Origin: Isoetes taiwanensis
Lineage: Eukaryota; Streptophyta; Lycopodiopsida; Isoetales; Isoetaceae
DNA length: 64,000 nucleotides
Direction: 5' to 3'
NCBI GenBank assembly: GCA_021234155.1
Contig: JAJEKV010000031.1
Coordinates: forward strand, 14,129,748-14,193,747
Shown here: positions 48,663 to 59,734 of the stretch, in pieces
Layout: every line of letters starts with the position of its first letter
How positions within the stretch are numbered: the first letter of the stretch is position 1
Translations under genes and position numbers: made by a program
The notes under the pieces: generated by a model
Seen by the model: the letters and a program-made list of their open reading frames with translations, nothing else
Told to the model about the DNA's origin: nothing
The model's database searches: none

Positions 48663-48952
48663 TTCTTCAAATTGAGCATGAGAGTTTGCATCTGAATTGA
48701 TCCACCTCAGCGATCCCGTCCAACACTAATGACTTTATCGTTCTTTTTCTATCTATAGATTATAGAAATTTTGGCGATAAATGAAAGTGTATATTGTCTT
48801 CTAAAGGCAATTACTTTTTATTTGTTTTTAAACTTTCGTAGAAAAGAAGACGAATTCTTTTCTTAGGCAAGATAAAAGTTTCAAAGTATTGGTAACTTAT
48901 TCAAACAATTTGCACGTAAAGTAATAAAAAGTCCTCGATGATTATAGATGTG

Positions 48953-49159
48953 ACGGCCCATCGCGGTGGTGGTCTAGTGGTAAGGCCTTGGATTGGGGTA
49001 ATCCCCACCAGGGTTCAAAACCCACTGGCTACCATCGAGTGGGAGACGTGGGTGGGTGCAAGTCCCACCAACCCTTCAATAAAAAAAAAAAAGATTATAA
49101 TCCATATTGAGTGGGTGGGTGCAAGTCCCACCAACCATGCCTTCAATAAAAAAAAAAAA
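48953..49159 (+). mobile_element. tRNA-derived SINE with duplicated tail
   Basis: A head with box A TGGTCTAGTGGTAAGG and box B GGGTTCAAAACC is followed by a short body, a GGTGGG/CCCACC hairpin, TTCAAT and a run of A. GATTATA flanks it at 48,940-48,946 and 49,093-49,099, a likely target duplication. The last ~67 bp (GTGGGTGGGTGCAAGTCCC to the A-run and GATTATAATCC) are repeated once more, ending at about 49,178. Confidence 0.75.
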
Positions 49160-49199
49160 AGATTATAATCCATATTGAGTTGTTGTAGTCAAGGAATAG

Positions 49200-49950
49200 A
49201 TTTAAGGCGAATCTTTTAAATACTCTACACATTAGTTACCAAAAGAAAGATGAAAACAGACTTTTAAAGTATCAATTCAAAGGTGAAACCAGAGATTAGT
49301 CAGAGAGATTCGACATATCTGGAATTTTAACAACATAAATATATAACAAAATAACAGGGAGTTCCAGGGAGGGATTTGATTTGGATACATTTAATTGGTC
49401 GAGGTTCAAGTCCCCGTATTACATACTCCAAAACCTAGTTTTCTACCAATAGGTAGGGATGCAGGTAATACTTCATATTTAAAAATCATAGGCACCCCCA
49501 ATCATAAATTACCACAATTGGAATGAGATAGGCTTTGGGCTGTAAGATCGTTGAATCTGGCGACCAAGATAGTCCAGGGCGCAGAAACAACCAAAAGAGC
49601 ATTAGTGGATGCTATTCATCTGGATTAGGTGTACATTGAGCTACATTCATGAAATATATCAACATACCATGTGCAAAGTCCCATTGCAAAACTACAAATT
49701 GTCATATGCTTCTTTTACCTCCCAATGGAGCTAAGTTGAATGGCTTGGGGGCCAACAATTGAATAAGGTCCGCATAGATCCAAGCAGGTTTGCAAAGCAG
49801 TCATAACATCCTGATTGCAAAGTTATGGGCCAGAGCAAAAGTACAAAAAGAAAGGGCTGGTTTGGACGGGCTGCATGTATAACTTGTATTATTGAGAATA
49901 CATTCTAACTTCAATCCCTTCCATGGAAAATAATCCTAGAAGGGGAATGC
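49200..49950. other. Intergenic stretch
   Basis: No gene recognised. A B-box-like GGTTCAAGTCC at about 49,403 lacks a partner A box. Confidence 0.4.
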
Positions 49951-49959
49951 TACGACCTC

Positions 49960-51446
49960 CTAAGGATGATCCCGATGGGAATTAATGTTCATACTACTAG
50001 GATTTGGAATGAGATTAGTTGGTCTACAAAAGCACTTAAACTGGTTGGAAAGTCGCAAAAGTTATTATTAGCTAGAATTGTAGTAGAAAAGCATGCGTTA
50101 TGCAACACGCAATATATATATGTAGCATCACTCTACTTGCTTCTCTAGATAAGGCACATGAGATAGACGCAACGACTAGGAATTTCGTTTGGGAGTAACC
50201 AAGAAGGAGCTTTTGTAAATTTCATGGTGGAAATGTAAGCGGGGGGAAGGAAGGAGGAGGTATAAGCATGGTAAACATAGCCCTACAGAGAAAAATACTG
50301 GTGGAAAAATTTATTTTGAGTATCCTGGAGGGAGGGAAACATGGATTCGTCATGTTTACAAGTCATACATTAGGCTTTATTGTGTTCCTGCAGGTAGAAT
50401 ATTGTATTAGTACAAGTTGGCCTTCCATGGTCACTTTTCAATGGTTTAAGACCAAGTGCTAAGGCCTCCCCCTTCCTAAAATGTTAACAAGTACAGACCT
50501 CTTGCATTAACCATATATGCCAGGATGCGTGAGAAAGTGGATGAGTTGCGGTATAAGTTAATATGGTAGAAGAATGGGTAGTTAAGTGGTTGGATAGAGT
50601 TTCAAAATGATTTTGGATTACACATTACGATAGGGAAATGTGGGATATATAGGAACAATTTTGTCGGACTGCAGAAACAGTACAGAGTCCAAGCCTTGGG
50701 TCCTTCATCTTTCTCTTCTCACAAGGCCAGTTGTAAAGTCTTGCAAATGTTTGAAAACATCTAGTATCATCTCCCTACACCCCGATGGAATATGCAAGTT
50801 ATAGTGGAAACTAAAAATGTGTAGAAGGGGATTTCGGTAAAGTTCATTCCCCAAGGATGTTGCAAGTAGTGCATAGAGACCTCCAAGTGAATACAAACAT
50901 TACAAAGTACAAACAAGAGGTGGGTCCATCGTGCCCTACATGCAAAAGAAATGATGAAGCCTTGGAACATTGTCTGGTTGAATGTAACGATTTACAATTG
51001 GTGTGCAATTGATGTGAGGAAAGGTTCGACAATACACTAGGGACCAATCAGATCCTCTTGGACATTTATCTAGTGGATTGTGTACACTCTAAATGCATTG
51101 CCTTTCAAATAGTCATGGCATGGGCACTATGGATTATATGGAAAAGAAGAAGAGCAATTGTCTTCTGTGAAGAATACACCTCAAGCACCAAATCGGTGTA
51201 TCCTCTTGGAGAGGTCTTTAAGAAAGCACAAATGCATACATGACTGTGAGGCTACTTTAAAAGAGGTAGTCTGGGGAACTTTCATCAAACTCTAGCAGTT
51301 AGGGGTCTTCAGTATCAAATAAAAGGTTGAAGGTCGACTCTACAGCTACCCCTTCTTGAAACTTATGCAGGGGGATGTCTATTTGCTATATAGTGACATG
51401 TGACATTTACCAATATCAATAAAATTATTTATTTATATAGAAAAAA
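49960..51446 (+). pseudogene. LINE ORF2 C-terminal region, decayed
   Basis: Near 50,900 the plus strand reads EVGPSCPTCKRNDEALEHCLVECNDL, the zinc-binding motif at the end of plant LINE reverse transcriptases. At 51,115 it reads WALWIIWKRRRAIVFCEE, the same tail as the LINE at 1.34-1.71 kb. Many stops interrupt the frame. The upstream part to about 49.96 kb is included because short frames look ORF2-like (NIALQRKILVEKFI), with less certainty. It ends in CAATAAAATT and an A-rich tail near 51,446. Confidence 0.65.
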
Positions 51447-51454
51447 CATTTTTA

Positions 51455-51715
51455 TTGCAGCTTGCCTTGAATAATATAGATGCCACCATGGAGAAGCATA
51501 CTCAGATAAGCCACTTTTGCGCAAAAGATTTAAACAACATACCTACTATTTGTGACTCTTGCAATCTAGCTAGGTTCACCATTCAATGTCGTATTTATTC
51601 AGACGCAGAGAAAGGTCTTCAAATCGAGGAGCATAACCGAGAAAATCCAGAGTACCCAGGATGGCAGATTGTTGGGTTTACTCTTGCTGCTACTGCTGCA
51701 TGTCGATTTGTATGA
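51455..51715 (+). other. Exon-like open frame, unrecognised
   Basis: After a good 3' splice-like TTTTTATTGCAG the frame stays open for 86 codons to a stop. It has a Cys-containing middle (ICDSCNLARFTIQC) and ends WQIVGFTLAATAACRFV, a possible C-terminal membrane helix. It directly follows the LINE tail, so the LINE may have inserted in the intron before it. I do not recognise the family. Confidence 0.4.
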
Positions 51716-51719
51716 CGAC

Positions 51720-54700
51720 TTTGGAAGCTATTCCTGGTCAGCCAATCTTGAGATGCTTAACTTGAGATGCTTAAGGGCTGAGCAACTCAAATGGCTTTCT
51801 CGAGGTCAGGTTTAAAATGTTGTAATAGTGGCTTCGAACAACGGTTCAACAGCAAGAAGTGAGCGATGCAAATTCGACGGACAAGGTGGATGCCTTGGTA
51901 ATGGAAAGAATGGAATCTAAGCTATGATGTTAAGAAAACGAACTAAGGACATGCTAATCATTGATGGCCATGACAGAGGCAATAAGAAAAATTGTCTAGC
52001 ATTAAAAAAAAGGGAAGTAAAACTTTAAAGGCAAAAGGAAGAAAAGCAAGTAGGATGAGATATTTTGGAGCCTAGTCCGCTTTGCCCTTAGTGATGGACC
52101 AGCCAGGCAAGATGATAACAATAGATTTCACAGTAAATATAGCTGAGCCCTCAAAGGTTTGAATGCCGAAAAAATGAAGACTAAGACAACTCGTGCCAAT
52201 GAGACTACTAGTATAGTTAGAATCACTAAACCTGACAAATTCATAAGAACACATGGGACCACCATAATGGATCATAACTTTCGATTTGGAACGAACCTGT
52301 GAGGGCAATACAAAGAGTCAACCACGACACACGAAACATGAGCACTCAAACTTTGACACCATAGCCAAAGATAACAAATGGGTATGCGGGCAATGGCACC
52401 AGAAGCATGGATGTCATGGAGACATGGAGTAAATAGGAATAAAAAAATTAGAAATAATAGAGATATACCAAGAAGTGGAAGTGACGAGGCAAATGAAAAT
52501 AGTACCAAATGAAAAATACAATCACGTCAAATGGAGAGAGTGGGCCATCTGTCATGAAAAAGTACAACAAACTAACAAATCATGTAACAATATAATACGA
52601 ATTAGCAATAACTGTAAATCCTATAACATGCGAAAGAAGACCAACAAAAACCTCTTAAACCTTCCATTCACACTAGATGTTTGCTTAAACAGGATTCCAA
52701 ATGCAACCGCATTCCAACGAAGTGAAAATACGTCAAATGACGACACAAACACCATCGAATGCAATGTTCGAGGTCAGAGAAATTATATAGAGGCCATTAC
52801 AAATGCCAAAACCATATAAGGTACATCGAATGCAATATACGAGGTTAGAGAAAATATACGGGGCCTTTTGAATGCAAAAACCATCAAATGCAAGGTCCGA
52901 GGTTAGAGAAAAATGAAGGGGCATTTCAAATGCAAAGACCGGGGATCAAACCTTAACCAAGATGCGTGCAACCATCCATCTCTACCAATAAAGCAACGGC
53001 CATAACAATTGTCTATGTCTACTGACCAATGGAGATGTAACTATGTCTACGGTGATTCGTGGGCTCCCGAACGACCACAAGTGATCACTCCGTCTTGCCC
53101 AGGCATGTTACTGATGCAAATATCCCTGAGAAGCTCATCCAGACAAGGAGTTAGAACAAATAAAATACTGATGCTAAATGTACCATAATCACGCCGCAAA
53201 TGAGATGCCATTAATCCTCAGGAAGGGCAAAGAACTAGACTTCAACCTGCATACCTCAGATCGTAAAATAGCAACTATCCCACAAACTCAAGACCCAAGG
53301 CACCCTGAGTCAAAGAAACATATCTAGAAATGTATACTGCAAAACCTCACCAGGTTTGGCACCCCTAGTCAGAGAAGTCGGAATAGCGCAAGCGTAGATG
53401 CAATAGTAGTAGAAAAGGATCCTAAAAGGAAAAAGAATCTTGTTGTTAATCCGAGAACGAACTTTGGAAAAAGGCTAGCATGAATGCAATATTAAAAGAA
53501 ACCATACTCCAGAGACATAAGAACAATGTGAAGCGCGTACAAAAACTAAGGGGCGTGAACCAAGCAGCTTAAAGGAGCGATATGGAAAACCATCAAAAAC
53601 AAAATCCGAAGAACAAAGGAAGGCAAATGACCATAAGAAGAAGGCCAAGGAATAAATTTGTAGGGGAAACGGAGATCCGGTATCCCCAGCCAAGAGGGGA
53701 ACAAGGAAAACCAATTCTTAGTATCCCTCGAAAAGTCTAAACCCGACACAGGCGGAAGCGGTTGTGACCGATTGTGATCTTGCAGCCATGGATCGATGGA
53801 GCAAAGATATTATTTACAGGCACAAAATCAAATTGAATACGTAGACACAATCAATGCAAAAAACCACGCTTACCTCTTTGGATCACAAGAATAGAAATAA
53901 AAAAAAAACGATTATCTCTTTCCTTTCTAAGCCAAATCTGGCTGTACACAGAGCTTTTTGAACTATATGATCCTCGAACTAAGTAATCTCCACTCAAACC
54001 GCATCTTGTGCTTGCAAATCAATCCGACTTCCAGCACGGTGTGAGGGAAAGCCATCCCAAAGAGCATTCAATTCAAAGTTGAGCCCCTGATGTCGCCATG
54101 TCGGAATCAATTCAAAGTTGAACTCCAGACCCTGCACAAACTAAAAGCAAATAAAAGATACAAGAGTTTGACAAGCAAATCTGATTAGTAAGCCCAACTT
54201 TGTATCATGATTCATAGAAGAACTGCATCCAGACAAAAAGTCGTCTCTGGAATTTCTGGCAACTCAGAAGAACCATTTTCGTAGATCACAGATAGACAAG
54301 GGAAAAGCGTGATCTATGTTCTTGCCCTATAACCCACCGACAAGATCACTCACTCCGAGAAAAGCCATCTTACTCTATGAAGCACGCCCAGATCCTACAT
54401 CTATAAAAAAGCTGACAAAGTAAGAACAATCAGAGGTTTTTGATCTCACAGTGGGATCCTGTATCTGCAAAGAGACTACGATTAGCATAAAAATCTCTGG
54501 TACTAATTAGGCCAAGAATACCAAACGGAATCTGTTGTGGTCGCCTTAGCATAGCGTGGCATCAGAAACTCAATCCGTCTCTCCGTGTATTTTTTCTCTC
54601 AATGTGGTTTTAACATGACACTCACTAAAAAATTCGTTGTCCACAAAAACCTCGTGTATTTTTTTTGGTTCAAACATGACGGTGGTTGTTAAATAAGACG

Positions 54701-55265
54701 CTCAGGTAAGTTACTGGATTGGGATTGTCGGCAAGAAAAAACTTTGTCTAGGGCATGCAAGATTCTAACCCTGGTCATCCGAAGACTCGGAAGCCAACCA
54801 TGGCAGCCATGCCGTGCCCCCAAACATCCTGCAATAATTCTCTGCACACTTCATCCACAAGGATCACGATGGCATGCAACAAGCGCTCAACTCCACAGGC
54901 CAGAGCCGAAACTCGATCCAGACGACGGGGGAAATTATGGAGAAAAGGAGGTCCAACTCTACAAGGGAAAGGGAAAACTATCAGAATCCAAAAAGCTTAA
55001 CAAATGATTAGATAGAAGTAACGCTTGATTGGATAGAAGCAAAGCTGCAAATTCAATCCGGTGGAGAAGTGAAGGAAAAACTGGTAGGATAGAGAAGAAA
55101 GAAAGAACCAGCTCAAGAGAATGCGGATGACGAAAAAATGAAAAGAGGCTGAATAAATAGGAATTGCGAAAAGGGGCATCCCATCCAAGGAATGTCGGTT
55201 CTAATAGCAATAGAACCGTGGCATTGTTAATTTTGAATAGTTTGGACGTTGATTTAGCAAAAATG
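51720..55265. other. Long stretch without recognised gene
   Basis: Short frames on both strands, no recognised domain. The text is repeat-like (ATACGAGGTTAGAGAAAA-type phrases near 52,760-52,920 recur in diverged form), so it may be old retroelement sequence. Confidence 0.4.
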
Positions 55266-55269
55266 TTTA

Positions 55270-55887
55270 TTGATTGATTGATTGATTGATTGAAGTCACG
55301 CCGTTTGAAGACCCTCAGGTCCATTTGGCGACAAAAACTAGTACATTGTATCAAGAATTGGACATATTAAACTATGACTCAAAGAACTCCACAAACTGGA
55401 GAAGATCAATAGTGACTTGTTTGTGCGCCCACCAAGCTTGGAGGTAGCCCCCTATCTTTGATGGGTCAAGCATCAAAAATTCAGAAAAGGATGTTGTATA
55501 GATATCAAACTCCTCTCTTAAATCTGTAAAGTTTGGACATTCTAAGAAGGCATGCTGCTCATCTTCTACAACCATCCTCCAACAACAAGGACAGATTCTT
55601 TGCCACCTTGGAGTGCCTTCTTCTCGTCCCATCTCGATCTCTAGCCCATGGGAGCTCAATCTAGTTTGAGCTATGAGTTTCCGTTTCCCTTTTCCAAGAT
55701 TTGCGTTCAAATAGTCTTGTCTAGCATATACCAGCATGGGATTCACTTCCTTTTTATAAAAATCCATCTTCACCCTACAATCACACCATAGCTTTCTAGT
55801 TACCTGCTCTGTGATCAAGTCTCTGGAGGTATGAGGGCATTGCATAACCCATAGTATTACTGCAAAGTTATTGTATACTGTGTTCAA
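55270..55887 (-). pseudogene. LINE ORF2 C-terminus with (TCAA)n tail, second type
   Basis: The minus-strand frame (55,887-55,372) reads LNANLGKGKRKLIAQTRLSSHGLEIEMGR, then ICPCCWRMVVEDEQHAFLECPNF, a CPxC...H...C zinc-binding motif typical of the C-terminal end of LINE proteins. About 80 bp downstream comes a run of TCAA repeats (55,270-55,293 on the plus strand as ATTG). A simple-repeat tail instead of poly-A is known from some LINE clades and differs from the two WKRRR-type LINEs here. Confidence 0.7.
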
Positions 55888-56119
55888 AATAACATTTTGC
55901 TAGTTGTTATCAATTATTTCACATATCGACATCCCTTTTAGTACATCCAAAGTTTATTGCACCTCAAGTAATACCACCTTCACAAGTTAATTCAATTCAA
56001 TTTAAATAATGATAGATAAGCAATGTGGTGGATTAGAAATGCTTCTACGAAATTCCAAAGTTTCTGTTCCTAAGAAATTCCAAAGTTTCTGTTCATTTAC
56101 TTTTTCTCTGGGCAACGCT

Positions 56120-56400
56120 ACCTAATGGATGACCAAAGGTTTTTGGCCATTGTACGCACCCTAAGAATTTGGAGGCATTATCTTCTAGGGTATGAACCAC
56201 CAAAGCCCCCAATACGTGTTTACACAACCCCACTTGAATCTTCGGCAAACGAGATATATGTAATTCCTTCAAAAGTACGATGTTGACATCTCATATAAGC
56301 TGGGCAAGCAAAATGTAGTAGCTGATGCACTTTCCATCATCCACTCATTTTGCGAGCTCATTGTAATGTTGTCTCCATGCTCGCAAGCGAGTCTAGCGTA
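56120..56400 (+). pseudogene. Ty3/gypsy RNase H fragment
   Basis: The plus strand reads QRFLAIVRTLRIWRHYLLGYEP and, after a frame change, KYDVDISYKLGKQNVVADALS. These are the LAIV.AL..WRHYLLG and GK.N.VADALSR motifs of gypsy RNase H. RT and integrase are absent around it. Confidence 0.8.
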
Positions 56401-56689
56401 AAAAACAAGCAAGGGGAAGATCCAGACTTGGAGGACTTGGACATGTAAACCGACAAGCAAGAATAGACAAGGGGAGAGAGGCTTTCAAACATTTCGATTT
56501 TGATTCTGATGTCTCGTTGTCATGTTTGCAGGTTAGAAAGACTATATCGCAGAATCAGCCCAAAGCAAAATTCGTGTGATACAAATCCTGTATTAATCAA
56601 CTGATGGGATGTGAAACCCTACCAAAATCTCGGCCGAAAAAGTGCTGTTTTGACCCAAAAATCTTATCCAAGCACTGCTATATTATGTA

Positions 56690-56735
56690 TACACCATCGG
56701 AAAGCTCTCGATGGGAGCTTTCCAACACAATAAAT
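56690..56735. repeat. Hairpin GGAAAGCTC/GAGCTTTCC
   Basis: A perfect 9-bp inverted repeat with a 7-nt loop at about 56,699-56,723. Similar motifs occur in LTR and TRIM sequences, so this may be LTR debris. Confidence 0.5.
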
Positions 56736-57526
56736 CTCACCTAAAGCGAAGCTCTGAATCAGAAGTTATGGTAAGAAATGTGCTGCAGGCGGGCAATTTG
56801 CACTACATGCACCCTTCATGATACCAACACTCATCATATGGTTATACCAAGATCATTTTCACCATAAGAAATGCAAAATTTATCAACTACCAGACACGTT
56901 CAATAACTTAGGCATTTACTAGACTAATATGATCCATACCATAGCAATGTCTGAGAAGCCCCATAAGCTTATGATCGCCCTCACGGCCCAAGGTGTCTAA
57001 CCTCCAAAATTTTCTTTACTTTAAGCATTCTTAGATATGGTATCATATTTTTATATTACACAAAATTTATCGCGGCGGCCTTGATTTTTTTTGTTCCAAA
57101 CCTGTATTGTTGGACCCCCAACTAACATCATCCAATGTTTCATAATGCAACACTTGTGTGAACCTGGAATATATGCAACTCATGAGCAATTTTGTAGCAT
57201 TGGTATCTAATGGATCTGGATGTGCCATCTACTATGTGAACTTAGCAGATACATTTTTCTAGCTAGGTTTTCAAAAGAGTAATGATTTCCCAACATTCTT
57301 ATCTTTACTCGCTTACATGCTAAAATGCTATTTGTACTACGTATTAGGTTTCCAAAATGTTGTTTGGGGGTCGTCTTACATAAGATTTTGGTTGGTTTGT
57401 GGATGTATTCGTATGTGAATTTGTTATATTGCTGACTCAGTAATTAGGTTTTGTTGTTCCAATGGTCGATTGGGGTTGATTGGGTTTGTTCTGGAAGCTG
57501 CAATTTTTGGAAGGCCAGTTGTGGCG

Positions 57527-58503
57527 ATGGCTCCGCGTCCGCGTGGAGCGGATGGAGCAGAGCAGAGGCACTTTCGGCGAGAGGTTTCGAGTCTTGTGGG
57601 AGTACCAGGTTAGTGTGCTCTTTGTTGTTGGCGATGTGTTGCAGTTCCGCCTATTTATGTGGTGTGTATGAGCTCTTGTTCCGAGAGCTTCTGAAGTGGC
57701 CTTCATCCTTCGTCTGCTTATAGCTGCATCTTGTGATTGTGCTGCAGTGGAGGTTTTGTTTCGGCTTTGGTACTCTGCAACTCAGGTAACATGTTGAAGA
57801 GGGCAGCTAGATGTAGAAAACAGACCTTCGCTTCTGAAGCTAAATTCCCTTGTGTTGAGGATGCTTTCTCTGTGGAGGATAGGGAGGGCACGTCCAAGGG
57901 TAGGGGTAGAGTAGAGGGTAAGGATGAGGGCACCGGCCTATTGGATGTGAGCCTCACTCTGGGTTATGCTGGGACTGATGTTCCCCTTGCCATGTTTGAC
58001 AAGCTTGTGGATTTTTTGAAGACCGAGACTGTTGCTGGTGCTGTAGCTCTGAAAGGGGATCAGACCTCGACCACTTGCACTGCCAGGGGGTGCTGAGGAG
58101 TACGTTGAAGACCCCTCGTGCCGTCAATGCTGCCATCAAGAGGTTTTTTGGGTGGGGATCCCAGAGGCCGGCAGGCATCCTTCTGATATGCAAGGCTCTC
58201 AAAAATACGAGGATGCATTGTTTTGAGGGGTTAGTGGGATATTGCTTGAAGGACCTTGGTAAAGTTCATTTCAAAGTATGCTTGCACAATGTCTCTGAGA
58301 GGCAGATCGAGATGGGGAAGGATCTCTATCTGCTTCATGGTGCAGGTGACCTGAAGAGTGTGGTCGTGTTGGATAACAGAAACTTGTTGCACAGGGCCCA
58401 TCACTTTGTTAAATACCATGGCAGGAAGCAGCTGTCTGCTTCTCTCGTGTATACTGTATGCCGGATGCTTAGGACTGGCAAGTTCATTTTGTCCAGTCAA
58501 TAG
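57527..58503 (+). pseudogene. HUH (Rep-type) endonuclease gene, one frameshift
   Basis: An exon-like start at 57,527 (MAPRPRGADG) meets a GTTAGT donor at 57,609; the main frame can also start at ATG 57,791. It is basic and charged at first, then has LLDVSLTLGYAG (motif I-like). After a frame change inside the GGGG run at 58,055-58,058 it carries DHLHCQGVL (motif II, H-x-Q) and GLVGYCLKDLGK (motif III, Y-x-x-K, Tyr codon at 58,240). A further conserved-looking tract contains LHGAGDLK and ends at the TAG at 58,503. One catalytic Tyr plus Lys, the H-x-Q site and a ~100-residue motif spacing fit Rep-family HUH nucleases. No helicase follows. It differs from the Helitron gene at 15.6-18.6 kb, which has HVH and two tyrosines. 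A Replitron-like transposon or an endogenised Rep gene are the main readings. Confidence 0.65.
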
Positions 58504-58584
58504 ATCTTGCCTACTAATTGTGCTTTTATTTCAGAGCATCGGGTGAAGGCAGCATAGAGAATAACTCTTAATCCTTCACAGGCC

Positions 58585-58818
58585 ATGGCTAGTGATGTAC
58601 GATGTGTGATTTTTAATATCCCTCCAGGTATGCAACCTGTGGAGCGCATAGGCAAGGCACAGAAGAGGTACTATGACGATGTCCCCAGTCCTGGAGATGG
58701 GGATGAGGGTTTCGTGGACATTGCTGAAGACGAATTCAGGCCTGCGATGGAAGAGACTTCTGAGCAACCAAATTACATCTCCTTGGATTGTGCTGATTAT
58801 ACAATGGCTGTTAATTGA
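58585..58818 (+). other. Acidic open frame downstream of the HUH gene
   Basis: A 77-codon frame after an acceptor-like TTCACAG. It is acidic (DGDEGFVDIAEDEF) with no recognised domain. It could be a C-terminal exon of the HUH gene or a small separate gene. Confidence 0.4.
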
Positions 58819-58963
58819 TTTTGCAGTTTCTGTTTGCTTTTCTTTGTAATGTTGTTGGGCGAATGGCACGTTCCATTGTTTGTGTTTTCTAAGATGTTTG
58901 CTATGTTTCTATGCCTTCTATTCATGCAGTATTGGAGTACTGACCTGAGATGCTTGCAGGGAT

Positions 58964-59446
58964 ATGCCTATGCCATTGTATTCTGATGCTGAAATGGAGA
59001 ATGGCCAGCAAGAAGTGGCTGAGTTCCCTGCACCTCCTGATAGGCCTCCTGAGCCTGCACTGCCTCGAGCTGCTGCTGTTGAGCCTCCTTCTGTAGAAAA
59101 CCTCATTTCCAATGGCCTACCACATCCTAGTATAGCATCTGCAGATGCAGAGCATGCCCATGTGGCATCCGAATTACTCACTAGCGTTGTTAACATAAAC
59201 ACACTTGCTGAAACTGTTGCAGCCTCCGTGCGTTTGCTTCGGATGCAGTTGGGACGTCTCTTTCATGAGCTTGAAGAGACAATTGGTACTATGGAGTGGG
59301 ATGAGGTTGCTGTCTCTACAAGAGAAAGGCAGGCACTTAGAAGTCATATGAACTTGGCACGGGCGCTGCTGCTGCGAGAACTCAGGCATATTGATAGGTA
59401 CATTGTTAGGATGTTGCAATTCCATTGTCATGCTTTGTGCCTCTAA
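58964..59446 (+). other. Pro-rich and helical open frame downstream of the HUH gene
   Basis: After TGCTTGCAG a 160-codon frame starts MPMPLYSDAEMENG. It has a Pro-rich stretch (PAPPDRPPEPALP) and then long helices with basic and acidic heptads (LAETVAASVRLLRMQLGRLF, LARALLLRELRHIDRYIV). No family is recognised. Its place between the HUH frame and the structured block makes it a candidate part of the same element. Confidence 0.45.
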
Positions 59447-59619
59447 CAAGTGCACAATGTCAACTGCTATGTTGTGGACCTTTGAACCATTTCTTGCTGC
59501 TGTTTCTTTGATGTAGTTGCATTGCATGGTGTGCATGGAGCATGAACAGTGCATTTCGAAAATTTAAAAAATGTTTTGCTGAATTGTTATTGCATATGCA
59601 TTTGTATGCCTGATCATTT

Positions 59620-59731
59620 GCACGGGACTAGCCCCCTGCCATAATGGGGAGCCCTTTGGGGAGAACCATTATGGTTGGTGAAGCATCAAGGTACCGGCTT
59701 TGGTCGGCGGGGTTCAACTCCCCGTGCTTCA
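59620..59731 (+). other. Highly structured block, possible element terminus or tRNA-like
   Basis: A perfect 9-bp inverted repeat CCATAATGG/CCATTATGG lies at 59,639-59,647 and 59,666-59,674. Five bases on, a 7-bp stem TGAAGCA/TGCTTCA (59,679-59,685 and 59,725-59,731) encloses two abutting hairpins: CCGGC/GTCGG (59,694-59,707, one G-T pair) and CGGGG-TTCAACT-CCCCG (59,708-59,724). The last is a perfect tRNA T-arm with a B-box-like loop, but there is no room for an anticodon arm. Confidence 0.7.
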
Positions 59732-59734
59732 TTA

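Noticed and set aside
49395-49425. SINE or tRNA fragment
   Set aside because: Only a B-box-like GGTTCAAGTCC is present; no A box or tail.
54559-54575. Primer-binding site (TGGCATCAGAAAC)
   Set aside because: Too many mismatches to the initiator tRNA site and no LTR pair.
57451-57723. Cys-rich 90-codon frame
   Set aside because: It overlaps the exon-like start of the HUH gene in another frame and has no recognisable motif.
59679-59731. tRNA gene
   Set aside because: The T-arm and a 7-bp end stem are perfect, but only 39 nt lie between the stem strands; there is no anticodon arm.
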